This document shows positions 25,020 to 33,948 of a stretch of 39,307 nucleotides of DNA, piece after piece; the first letter of the stretch is position 1; every line of letters starts with the position of its first letter. The position numbers and the translations under genes were made by a program. Source of the stretch: CAZDBA01 sp964503615 (GTDB lineage Bacteria > Planctomycetota > Planctomycetia > Pirellulales > Pirellulaceae). The notes under the pieces were generated by a model. The model was not told where the DNA came from. It saw nothing but the letters and a program-made list of their open reading frames with translations, and ran no database searches. The stretch spans positions 1-39,307 of the forward strand of contig CAZDBA010000023.1 in NCBI GenBank assembly GCA_964503615.1, written 5' to 3'.

Positions 25020-26783
25020 CTACTCAATTTCGAACTCAAGTGTCATTAAGCTATAAGGAGGCAAATCGCCCTTCAAGAGGGGATTTTTGATTTCGACATC
25101 ATTGTTTTCAGGATTCGTTAGCCGACCGTTTGTCAGTTGAACCGTTTTGTCGCCATCAATTTCGACTTCATATTCTACAGGCCCGTTATTTGGATTGAGC
25201 AGATGCACGACCATTCGGCCTTGGTCACGAACGGCTAAAGTCTCAATCGCTTTTCCGCCGTTCTTGTTTTTTGTTTCCAAGCCAGTCGAAACGACGTTCC
25301 CACCCGCTGGAGTCGTATTGGCAATCTGCTTGAAAACGTAGTACGACTTACTTCGCCAGAATCTCTTTTTGGTGACCCCTTCGCCCCATTGAGTACTAAT
25401 TAGCCCAGCCTGATTCGGAGCCGGGTGAGCCCATTCGAACGCCAGCCAAGCCGATGCACCCAGTCGCAAAGCGTTAAGTATCTTTTCGCCGTACTCCAAC
25501 GAAGAAGCTAGATCTCCCCGCTGGTAACGTTGAGCCCACTCGGTCATCCAGATCGGACGATCTCCAACCCCAGGAAAATCACGCAATTCTTGATAACGAT
25601 TTCCCCAATAGCCACCGCCTGAATTCCAATAGTCGTGAACACCCCACGCACTCAGATGATCCAACGCACCTTCTTCGGCCAACTTGGCCAGCGCCTTGGT
25701 TTGCTCGCCAGCACGCGTAATCGAACCGGGGCCCAGCGTTTCTGGAAAGACGTATTGGGGCTTGTGATTGAAATCGGGATCGGCGTCAATCAACTGATCG
25801 ACTTTGCTACTGATAAACGCCTGCGCCTTGGCAAGCTCGACCAAGGAGGGATAGTGCGAACCGTCTTGATGATGAGGAAAATCGGGTTCGTTGAATAAAC
25901 AAAGGTAGTCGATCTTCGTTCCCTTCCACGCCGCATGTTTCAGGAAAGCGTAGACATATTCGGCCATCTCCAATTGGTATTTTTCGCCTGCTTTCAACCC
26001 AGCATCGCCAGCGGTATCGTCGTTCGCTTTCATCCAGGCCGGCGGTGAATAGAGGCAGGCGTAGACTTTCAAGTCCGGGTTTCGTTGCCGCGCGTTCCAG
26101 CAAATCCAAAACAGTCGTTTACAACCATCCCATTTAAAAGCCGTGTTGTCTAAAACCTGCCAATCGTCGTTGTCGTTGACTGGCTCAAAATCTGGACGAA
26201 TCAATACGTGGAGAATCTGGGAATCGACATCCTTGAAACACCAATCGAACAACTGTTTGTCGATAGTGAACTGGTTGTCATAAAACATCAAACCAGCTCC
26301 CATTCCGGTGTATCTGTGGCGGGGTGCATCGGGATCGATACGGATTGTCACGCTTTGATCGGCGGTCAGTTGCCGAATCTCAAACCGTCTTTCTGAAAAG
26401 ACTTTACCCGCTTCGCATCGAACCAGTATCAACTGCTTGCCAGCTGGCTGTTGTTGGCCGGTTACCTGGACCAAGACAGGATTTACAGGCTGGCCAGAAA
26501 TATCAGGGACTAATTTTCCCGTGTCGCCCGTGATCGACATTTGAAACTCATCTGGCTTGGCGAATCTCCAACGATCCGAGCCCTCATACTGAACCCGGAC
26601 ACCGACCAAATTCGGTCCATGGTTGAGAAACTCAGGTCCCGTGATCCGTATTGCGGTAACGACCTTAGATGCTTTTTGCTTTTCTTCTTCCCCTTCCTGA
26701 GCTTTTGTATCGCTGGTCACCATTGACACGATGAATAGAAAGAACCAAGCGTAAGGAACCACAGTTTTTGAGATTGAATTCAT
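25020..26783 (-). CDS. secreted GH30-like glycoside hydrolase
   Basis: The protein has 587 residues with a signal peptide (VVPYAWFFLFIVSMVTS). Residues about 40-140 are a beta-rich domain. A clan GH-A (beta/alpha)8 barrel follows, with RYTGMGAGLMFYDN at its entry, YSPPAWMKAN, the acid/base glutamate in CLFNEPDFPHH (E299) and the nucleophile in IWMTEWAQRY (E415). The end is a beta-sandwich ('LAVRDQGRMVVHLLNPNNG'), typical of GH30 architecture. It would cleave beta-linked polysaccharide outside the cytoplasm; substrate is not readable. It is probably co-transcribed with the peroxiredoxin-like gene 45 bases downstream. Confidence 0.85.
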   Translation of the reverse strand: MNSISKTVVPYAWFFLFIVSMVTSDTKAQEGEEEKQKASKVVTAIRITGPEFLNHGPNLVGVRVQYEGSDRWRFAKPDEFQMSITGDTGKLVPDISGQPVNPVLVQVTGQQQPAGKQLILVRCEAGKVFSERRFEIRQLTADQSVTIRIDPDAPRHRYTGMGAGLMFYDNQFTIDKQLFDWCFKDVDSQILHVLIRPDFEPVNDNDDWQVLDNTAFKWDGCKRLFWICWNARQRNPDLKVYACLYSPPAWMKANDDTAGDAGLKAGEKYQLEMAEYVYAFLKHAAWKGTKIDYLCLFNEPDFPHHQDGSHYPSLVELAKAQAFISSKVDQLIDADPDFNHKPQYVFPETLGPGSITRAGEQTKALAKLAEEGALDHLSAWGVHDYWNSGGGYWGNRYQELRDFPGVGDRPIWMTEWAQRYQRGDLASSLEYGEKILNALRLGASAWLAFEWAHPAPNQAGLISTQWGEGVTKKRFWRSKSYYVFKQIANTTPAGGNVVSTGLETKNKNGGKAIETLAVRDQGRMVVHLLNPNNGPVEYEVEIDGDKTVQLTNGRLTNPENNDVEIKNPLLKGDLPPYSLMTLEFEIE

Positions 26784-26953
26784 AATTTAGCGATTCGTCT
26801 ATGTTCTGGGAAACTAAATGAATTTGTACCATAACGGAGACAATTGATCATAGAACACCAAATCCAATATGATTGAACAAGCCGACGAACCAGCAGATTG
26901 GGCTACTGCAAATGTCCACATGTCCCAATACAGTTTTTACGAAGAGCAAAATT

Positions 26954-27769
26954 ATGAAGTTGGCCCTGATACAACAAGCCGCCGGACCAGATCGACAGGC
27001 CAATGTCCAAAAAGGTATTGAATTGGCGAAGCAAGCTGCTGCAGCAGGCGCGAACATAATCTGTTTCGCTGAACTTGCTTTTGATCAATTCTATCCTCAG
27101 AAACAGGCCGACAAGGAAAGCTTGAACGCAGCGGTAACCATACCAGGCCCGGAGACGGAGGCTTTTTCGAAAATCGCCAAGGAGCACCAATGTGTGATCG
27201 TTCTCAATCTATTTGAACGTAGCGGCGAACAGACGTTCGACAGCTCGCCCGTGATCGATACCGATGGGCAGATCCTGGGCGTGACTCGAATGATCCATAT
27301 TACTGACTATGCCAATTTCCATGAACAGGGATACTACTCGCCAGGAGACAACGGAGTGCCGGTTTACCAGACGGCATTCGGCAAGATTGGAGTGGCAATA
27401 TGTTACGACCGACACTTTCCCGAATACATGCGAGCGTTGTCCGTAGCGGGTGCCGATTTAGTTTTTGTTCCGCAGGCAGGAGCGGTCGATGAATGGCCAG
27501 AAGGTCTCTACGAAGCAGAGATGCGAGTCGCAGCGTTTCAGAATGGATACTTTATTGCGTTATGCAATCGTGTTGGAGAGGAAGAGCATCTGACGTTCGC
27601 GGGTGAATCGTTTGTTTGCAATGCACAAGGCGAAGTGATCGGACGCGCAGCCAAAGAGGCTAACGATATCCTGTATTGCGACGTTGAACTGGACGAGTTG
27701 TCAGAGTCCTATGCTCGCAAATTGTTCTTGCGTCACCGACGTCCCGAATTGTATTCCGACTGGATTTAG
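26954..27769 (+). CDS. carbon-nitrogen hydrolase (nitrilase superfamily), Lys of triad replaced by Met
   Basis: The protein has 271 residues from ATG 26954, where the family-typical KLALIQ begins; an earlier in-frame TTG gives an unlikely extension. The glutamate is in CFAELAF (E40) and the nucleophile in GVAICYDRHFPEY (C150). The usual R-K-x-H segment reads GVTRMIHI (R112, M113, H115), so the general-base-assisting lysine is absent at its normal place. I recall related proteins with TRMVHI here, so this may be a distinct subfamily rather than damage. It may hydrolyse an amide such as N-carbamoyl compounds, but substrate and activity are uncertain. Confidence 0.85.
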   Translation: MKLALIQQAAGPDRQANVQKGIELAKQAAAAGANIICFAELAFDQFYPQKQADKESLNAAVTIPGPETEAFSKIAKEHQCVIVLNLFERSGEQTFDSSPVIDTDGQILGVTRMIHITDYANFHEQGYYSPGDNGVPVYQTAFGKIGVAICYDRHFPEYMRALSVAGADLVFVPQAGAVDEWPEGLYEAEMRVAAFQNGYFIALCNRVGEEEHLTFAGESFVCNAQGEVIGRAAKEANDILYCDVELDELSESYARKLFLRHRRPELYSDWI

Positions 27770-27781
27770 AAATCGGATGCT

Positions 27782-28186
27782 CTATTGAAACGGGTCCGGA
27801 GTTTCCTTTGGTTTCTCGGGTTTACTGGGCAACGGCTTGGGGCGGGAGTACGAGTTGAAATCAGGCTTCAGAGAAATGAGCAACAGGATAAGGCTGATGC
27901 ATAGCAAAATGGGTGCGGCATACACTAAAACCACACTAACCATCTCGAGCCCTTCTCCCAGTGCTGAACGCCCCATCGTGCCGAATAGGTTGATCAACAA
28001 TCCACCGATCATGGGAAGGATCAAAGCAAAGAAATAAGTTACCGCACCGAAATAGCAAACGCGTAACTTGGGCACCACGTTTCGCCCGGCGGTCAGCAAG
28101 ACCACATAGACAACAAAGATGATGATGAAGAACCAGACCAAAGGCCCCATCATAAAAGCAAACGCAAATTCGGGATCGCGGTACAT
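27782..28186 (-). CDS. small membrane protein with proline-rich tail, unknown function
   Basis: The protein has 134 residues from ATG 28186; a TTG two codons upstream is possible. Three hydrophobic segments are evident: FAFMMGPLVWFFIIIFVVYV, 'YFGAVTYFFALILPMIGGLL' and 'VVLVYAAPILLCISLILLLI'. A cytoplasmic or periplasmic tail rich in Pro, Lys and Ser (PKPLPSKPEKPKE) follows. No recognisable family. It converges with the carbon-nitrogen hydrolase gene, whose end is about a dozen bases away. It could be transcribed independently upstream of nothing else in this orientation. Confidence 0.6.
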   Translation of the reverse strand: MYRDPEFAFAFMMGPLVWFFIIIFVVYVVLLTAGRNVVPKLRVCYFGAVTYFFALILPMIGGLLINLFGTMGRSALGEGLEMVSVVLVYAAPILLCISLILLLISLKPDFNSYSRPKPLPSKPEKPKETPDPFQ

Positions 28187-28312
28187 TAGCAACCAATCAG
28201 TTCAAAGCAAGAATTTTTTCGAGCTTTGATTCTACACGGTGGCTTTCGGTTTTGCGAAGGATGGAGGGAAAAAGTTCAGGTAGTCTGTCAGTGGAGCTTC
28301 AGCCCATGAAAT

Positions 28313-31300
28313 CTATTTCTTCTTTCCTTTGTCCTTTTTTGGAGCAGCCTTTTTGGGCTTGGCCTTTGCCGATTTCTTAGCGGCCTTCTTGGGAGTCGCT
28401 TTTTTCGCAGCACTTTTTTTCGCAGGTGGTTCGGCCGCCTCCTCTGTGGTGGCTTCATTTCCCAATCGGTCCAGCAGTCGTTCGTAGTTTGCTTCGGTCG
28501 CGTTGGCAGCCGAGACGAAACTCTGCGCGGCAGGATTATGTGTTGCCAGTTCCAGAATGGGTTCCATCCAAGTTTGCAAGACTCGGAACTGGTTACGCAG
28601 GACGTTGAGCATCACGTTGGGGATCTTGTTGACGACTTCGATTTTTTGCTCGCTTATATGGCGTGGTAAGTTTGCGATTGCTTCGCCATGTTTTTCATAG
28701 CTAGCTTTCATCGACTCGATCGTCTCGTTGAACTTGGAAAGTTCTCCGACCACTCGCGTGATTTCACGAACGGTGATTTCCTGGAACCCGTCCGATTTCT
28801 CAGCTTCTTTGGCCAACATCTGCTTGAGCCCTTTGTCCAGCGAGTTACCGATACCGCCTAGACCATCCGAGAACGTAGCCATCTGCGCGATCACTTGACT
28901 CATCTGATCGTCACCACCGGCGGCGCCCAGGACTTGGTTTCGTTTGTAAGTTCGGCAGATCTCCTCCCAGCGCGTTTCTTGTTCGGGAGTCATGGTTCCG
29001 GTCATCTGTCGGAACTTGAGCAAGTTCGCTTCGGCCCCAGTTGTAAGCGTCTGAGCCTGGTTTTCGTAATGGGACATGATCAGGACCTCAAGCTCGTTAT
29101 CGTTCATGATGGGAACGATCCGCTCGGCAATTTTGTTCATGTCACGGTAGGAACCTTGCAGCTTGAAAGCGGGTTCAGTTCGGTAATCGTCCGATTGGGC
29201 AGCTGAGTCGATGTATTCGCGGTTGACGCGGAGGATGACGTCTCGCACACGAAGCAACTTTCGCATCACGCCAACGAATTCATTGATCTCTTCGATCGAG
29301 TAGTTTCCTTCCAACGATTGCGGCGGAGCGTCCGGGTGCTCGGCCATTTTGATGATCGAGTAGATATCGTTTCGGCTGCGCGAGTTAAGCTTGCCCAGCG
29401 TCGAGTTGCTGGTAAGGCAGTTCTCCAGATAACTCAGTTCGAACGGCTCCAGACTGTCACCGATCACGTCGCCCAAGTTATACGTATCGGCTCGGTTGGC
29501 CAGCATGTCAGGGATCTGGAATTTGTCACCGCTTTCGGTGTAGGGGTTACCGGCCATAATCACGCAAACTTTTCGCCCGCGTAGGTCGTAAGTTCGCGTT
29601 TTGCCGTTAAAGACACCTTCGATTTTTCGCGTCGCATCGCACAGCGAAATAAACTTCTGTAAAAACTCAGGATTGCAGTGCTGAATATCGTCCAGGTAGA
29701 TCATCACATTGTCACCCATCTCCAACGACAGGTTGAGCTTTTCGACTTCTTCACGAGCACTCGCGTTGGGCGCCTCGACGGGATCGAGCGAAGTCACTCG
29801 GTGGCCGATCGCCGGTCCGTTGATTTTGACAAACGTAATTCCCAGCCGATTGGCGATGTACTCCATCAACGTTGTTTTACCGTATCCCGGTGGAGAGATC
29901 AGTAACAACAAACCCATCAGGTCGGTCCGCTTGTCCTCACCTACGACACCAATCTGTTTGGCAAGGTTGGCACCGACCATGGGCAAGTAGATATCGTTGA
30001 CGAGTTTATTACGAACAAACGAAGTCAGCACGCGCGGTTTGAACTCATTCAGGCGTAATTGATCGCGGCGTTGGTCGATCAACTCCTTCTTGAGATGCAC
30101 ATACGCTTCGTAGCGAGGAGTGGTCTCCGTTTCGAATTGATGCAAACGGTCCATAAACTGGTTGTAGTTCAATTCGTAGTTATTCGAGTCAACCAACGCA
30201 TGGTCGCCGAGCAATCCGGATACAACCATCTCTGGGTTGGCTTCGATCACTTTGGTGTTGCCTGCAGAATGGTCTGCCAACATCGCAGCCGCTTCGGCAA
30301 TCAATTCTTCATTAGCTGCTTGTTTGTGATGTTCACAGAACGAGCCGATCCAGTCGCGCGCGATCTCATACCGATCGACAGCGGACAGCGTTTCGGCTTG
30401 GATCGAGGCGGCCAGTTTGCCCGTCGAATCCTTGCGGCCGAGGTATTGTTCGAATTCTGATTTCAGGCGAACGGCTGCGGAGCTTGCCACAAACGTTCTG
30501 GCCAAAACGAATTGGTCAAATAGGCAAGCGGCTGCGGGTCCAGCGAAACGATTTTCAGAAAATTGATGCGTTTCTATAAACGACTGGATCATTGTGCCGA
30601 TTTGATCGACGTATCGCTGTCGACCCGATATCGCGCCAAACAAATTTTGGGCTTCGGCCAAGCTGCTGAACTTGGCTTGCAAAGTTTCTTTTGATTCGGT
30701 GTTCAGTTCGTTCCAGAATACGGTTGCCAAAACACGAGCGGAGGTTGAGTATTTCAACAGATCCAGTTTTTCGGTCAGTTGGCAAAGTCGGCTGAGGATC
30801 AAAGTCGCGTCGTGGTCATGGACACCCTTTACGTATCCTTCGGCGTAACGCGGGGACATGAATTTTTGAACGTGCTCGGTAAGCTGAGGTTCTTCCATGC
30901 GAGCCAGTTCGCTCAACTCGATCGAGTCCGGTTTGCCGGACATGGCATCCTGAAGAATCAAATAAGCCAGATATTCACCGCGATAAACGTTACGGTTTTC
31001 TGACACGATCGTTTGGTCCCAAACGTCACGAGTGGCAACAAATTGTTCGTCTTCGATTTTTTCGAAGTAGTTGGTTCCGCTCAGGTGAAACCAGGTATCG
31101 CCGTCTTTAAAGACCGTTGTCAAATCGAGCGGCTGTACGTTGACAGAGAATTTGTGTTCTCCAAAGGCGATGATATTCTGACCATCAACGTACAATTCGT
31201 TTTTGTCGCGAAGCTGGCGAACAGCGTCTTCGCGGGTTGTCTTTAGGCGGCTTTGGACGTCGTCGACTTTTACCGATTCGTCCAACTCATCCAGTTGTTC

Positions 31301-33769
31301 GATGATGTTGCGAACTTTTTCGATCATCAAGTCGCTGGCAAAGTAACTGTTGATCTCGTCGACCGTTTTCAATCCGGACATCCGTGATGAGATTCCGGTC
31401 AAGATTCGGTCGGCCGAGTTCATTAAAGCGGTCGCGCGACGATTACGAGCTTCGTTAAGCTGAAGTTTTTTGTTGTCGAACGCAGCGTAAACTTCTTCGC
31501 GTTTTTCAGCCAGCTGAACGATGAACTCATCGAACTCAGAAAAGCGACCTTCGAGTTCTTCGATCTGGACCATCATTTTGGTCAGATACTCGTCGCATTT
31601 TTGGGGTTTGTCGCAAACGTCCAAGTAGTTCACGATCGCCTGACTCAGCAGTTTCAGTTGCGAGTTGAATTCGGCAGCGCCCTCGACCGACATCAACGAC
31701 TGTGACCGCTTTTTCAATTGGGCGCGGGTCTTGTTGAGGTTGGCATAAATCGTCGAGATATTGTCAATGATCTGGGTGCGATGCGTCGCGTCGTCGATTT
31801 TGAGATTGCTGACGATGTCGATCAGCATTTCCAGTTCGCCCGATCCCTCGATCAGTTCTTCTTCCAGTTTTTTGGTTTCGGCGACGGTTGCCAACGATTC
31901 GATCGAACTTTGTTGCTGGACGACGCGATCTTCGTACGGTTTGAGCGAATTTTCTTTCAGCAGGAATTGAACGCACTTACGAGAGAGGTCTTCGGTTTGC
32001 TCGATGATCTTGGTCTCAAGCGAGTCAACTGCGTCGGTCTCGACGTATTTCAACTCTTTCAGTGAAATAACCGCTCCGCGAACCGAGCGTAGTTCGCCCA
32101 GCGATTGAACGAAGTCTGCAATTTCGCGGTAGGGTCGCACGCGAGCGTCTGAAATCGCTTTTTCCGCCTGGGTGGTTGTTGCATCGAACTGCTCACGAGT
32201 GTTGCGTCGCACGCGGACAACTTTGTCGAACTCGTCGACTGCAGAAGACGCGGCGTCACGAACCGCAGAAACGGTCTCGTTAAGGTTAAACGTCTCTTCG
32301 TTGCTCAGCCAAAAATAGGAATCGACGATGTCACCGGACTTTTTCACAAGGTCCAGATATAGGCCGGAGTAAGAATCATCTTTACCGATCAACTGAATCA
32401 ACTCAGAGCATTCAGCCATCGCGCGGACGACTTCCCGGTTACCGATCTTGTACAGGAACGAATCGGTTTTAGCGTCGCTGGGAATATCGCTGTCAACGAA
32501 CGGTGTTTGCCAAATCTGCAAAGGATGATGTTTGGAGGCGGTGTCGTCGCTGCGAAAACAGATCAATTGACCATTCGGGAAAATCGAATATCCGTTGCAA
32601 ATCAAAGGGGTTTGAACCTGGAGTGCGATCATGTTGTAGGACAGCAGAACGTAATGTCCAGTTTCATGGTGGTAAAAGACAAACAGGTAATCTTCACCGT
32701 TGGCGGCGGGTATACTTTTTTCGAACGTTAAACCGCTCAGGTCACTTTCGAAAATTTTGTGCTCGCCCGACTGCAAGTAGTAGCCGTTGGCAAAGATCAA
32801 ACCATGTCCTTCAGGCAACAGCACGCAGGCTTGTTCGATCGAATCCAGTCGAGTAACCGATTGTGTTTTTTCGTTGTAGATCAGATACCGATAGTTGTCT
32901 TCGCGGAACGGTTTGATCCGCAGCAAAACCAAATTGCCCACGATCGCATAAAAAATCTCGGCGTCGTCCAGCGTTTGGTCTTTGTCCTCAACCGGCTCTC
33001 GGTAAATTCCCAGACCGTCGTCTGTATTGTCTTCGACTTTGATCGTTAGATCGCCGCCCACGGTTTCCACGAACACGCGGTCTTCGATTGAGATATGGGG
33101 ATGCTGACCGCTGCGATGCAAGTCGCGATGGGTACGGGTCCACTCGAAACCATGCTGAGGAGGAAACTCGATCTCATGGTCGCTGCGATTGTCGACGTAG
33201 GTGAGCGAACCTTCTTCGATCAGGAACTTGAACCCTTTTATATCGGAGGCCGTTTTTCCGACTTGGAAAACCAGATAGAGATAGGGACCAATGACCTGGA
33301 ATTTGGTAAACGTTGTTTCTTTGTAGTATTTGTACAGCTGTTTAAAGTCGTGTTCAAAACTCTTACCAGCTAGGAGGTCAAAAGGAGCTTCGACAAAGTG
33401 CCCGCCCTCGTCGGCTCGATAGACAGCGAACACATCGGACATTAGCGTTTCAGTGCGCAAGCCGATATGGACGTTGTAGCCGAACAACATTCGGTCGCCG
33501 ATCGCGATAATGTCACGCGGGACGCAATTGTTGGCGGTGTTGATCCGCTCAGTTCCGGTCAACTCGGTTGGGATCGAGCCAAATACTTCACGTCGCAACT
33601 CGTTGAGCAAGTCCATCCGATTACGCAGCTCTTCGGCGTGCGTATCCAGACGGTTACGAATAATTTCGTAGGTGCTTTTTTCAAGCTGTGAACCCTCCGA
33701 GCCTGGCGAAGCTTGCGCAGCGGTGCCGTCAGAGGTTTCGGTGTTCGATTGTGGTTGGGTTTCAGCCAT
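28313..33769 (-). CDS. giant AAA+ ATPase ('DNA repair ATPase'-annotated type) with coiled coils and H1-like tail
   Basis: The protein has 1818 residues. The N-terminal region (about 30-520) is beta-rich, starting 'LEKSTYEIIRNRLDTHAEEL' and 'ERINTANNCVPRDIIAIGD'. A long helical/coiled-coil region (about 520-900) and a mixed region follow. The AAA+ module lies about 1290-1600: Walker A PPGYGKTTL, Walker B VMIYLDDIQHC, sensor-1-like VIMAGNPYTESG, then FQIPDMLANRAD and 'FKLQGSYRDMNKIAERIVP'. The last 45 residues are repeats of Lys/Ala/Pro, like histone H1 tails. I recall large homologues in actinobacteria annotated 'DNA repair ATPase', without solid experimental evidence. It follows the flotillin gene by about 180 bases and may act with it on membrane or nucleoid stress; this is inference. 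Confidence 0.85.
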   Translation of the reverse strand: MAETQPQSNTETSDGTAAQASPGSEGSQLEKSTYEIIRNRLDTHAEELRNRMDLLNELRREVFGSIPTELTGTERINTANNCVPRDIIAIGDRMLFGYNVHIGLRTETLMSDVFAVYRADEGGHFVEAPFDLLAGKSFEHDFKQLYKYYKETTFTKFQVIGPYLYLVFQVGKTASDIKGFKFLIEEGSLTYVDNRSDHEIEFPPQHGFEWTRTHRDLHRSGQHPHISIEDRVFVETVGGDLTIKVEDNTDDGLGIYREPVEDKDQTLDDAEIFYAIVGNLVLLRIKPFREDNYRYLIYNEKTQSVTRLDSIEQACVLLPEGHGLIFANGYYLQSGEHKIFESDLSGLTFEKSIPAANGEDYLFVFYHHETGHYVLLSYNMIALQVQTPLICNGYSIFPNGQLICFRSDDTASKHHPLQIWQTPFVDSDIPSDAKTDSFLYKIGNREVVRAMAECSELIQLIGKDDSYSGLYLDLVKKSGDIVDSYFWLSNEETFNLNETVSAVRDAASSAVDEFDKVVRVRRNTREQFDATTTQAEKAISDARVRPYREIADFVQSLGELRSVRGAVISLKELKYVETDAVDSLETKIIEQTEDLSRKCVQFLLKENSLKPYEDRVVQQQSSIESLATVAETKKLEEELIEGSGELEMLIDIVSNLKIDDATHRTQIIDNISTIYANLNKTRAQLKKRSQSLMSVEGAAEFNSQLKLLSQAIVNYLDVCDKPQKCDEYLTKMMVQIEELEGRFSEFDEFIVQLAEKREEVYAAFDNKKLQLNEARNRRATALMNSADRILTGISSRMSGLKTVDEINSYFASDLMIEKVRNIIEQLDELDESVKVDDVQSRLKTTREDAVRQLRDKNELYVDGQNIIAFGEHKFSVNVQPLDLTTVFKDGDTWFHLSGTNYFEKIEDEQFVATRDVWDQTIVSENRNVYRGEYLAYLILQDAMSGKPDSIELSELARMEEPQLTEHVQKFMSPRYAEGYVKGVHDHDATLILSRLCQLTEKLDLLKYSTSARVLATVFWNELNTESKETLQAKFSSLAEAQNLFGAISGRQRYVDQIGTMIQSFIETHQFSENRFAGPAAACLFDQFVLARTFVASSAAVRLKSEFEQYLGRKDSTGKLAASIQAETLSAVDRYEIARDWIGSFCEHHKQAANEELIAEAAAMLADHSAGNTKVIEANPEMVVSGLLGDHALVDSNNYELNYNQFMDRLHQFETETTPRYEAYVHLKKELIDQRRDQLRLNEFKPRVLTSFVRNKLVNDIYLPMVGANLAKQIGVVGEDKRTDLMGLLLLISPPGYGKTTLMEYIANRLGITFVKINGPAIGHRVTSLDPVEAPNASAREEVEKLNLSLEMGDNVMIYLDDIQHCNPEFLQKFISLCDATRKIEGVFNGKTRTYDLRGRKVCVIMAGNPYTESGDKFQIPDMLANRADTYNLGDVIGDSLEPFELSYLENCLTSNSTLGKLNSRSRNDIYSIIKMAEHPDAPPQSLEGNYSIEEINEFVGVMRKLLRVRDVILRVNREYIDSAAQSDDYRTEPAFKLQGSYRDMNKIAERIVPIMNDNELEVLIMSHYENQAQTLTTGAEANLLKFRQMTGTMTPEQETRWEEICRTYKRNQVLGAAGGDDQMSQVIAQMATFSDGLGGIGNSLDKGLKQMLAKEAEKSDGFQEITVREITRVVGELSKFNETIESMKASYEKHGEAIANLPRHISEQKIEVVNKIPNVMLNVLRNQFRVLQTWMEPILELATHNPAAQSFVSAANATEANYERLLDRLGNEATTEEAAEPPAKKSAAKKATPKKAAKKSAKAKPKKAAPKKDKGKKK

Positions 33770-33891
33770 CTAGTGATCCCCGGGCAGAGGTCGGTGCCCA
33801 AGCTACTTTCGATTCGACACGGTTAGTACAATTACAAGCAGTGACAAAAATTGGCCCGTCATTAAACGAGAAGCCAATTAGAGTAGAACGA

Positions 33892-33933
33892 AATCGCGCC
33901 CAGACATTGGAGAATGGCTGCCTGAGCGCGATT
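33892..33933 (-). terminator. 15-bp hairpin downstream of the flotillin gene, with tRNA 3'-end-like sequence
   Basis: Arms 33933-33919 and 33906-33892 pair over 15 positions on the minus-strand RNA (two G-U wobbles that would be mismatches in the other RNA), with a 12-base loop; TTTCGTT follows. It may end or slow transcription between the flotillin and AAA+ genes. The minus-strand segment 33939-33915 reads GGTTCGAATC...GCAGCCA, like a tRNA T-loop and acceptor end. The T-stem does not pair and no tRNA body precedes it. Confidence 0.5.
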
Positions 33934-33948
33934 CGAACCTGGGATCAT

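Noticed and set aside
33915..33939. A tRNA gene on the minus strand
   Set aside because: Only a T-loop-like and acceptor-like end is visible. The T-stem is unpaired and the upstream bases are the end of the flotillin coding sequence.
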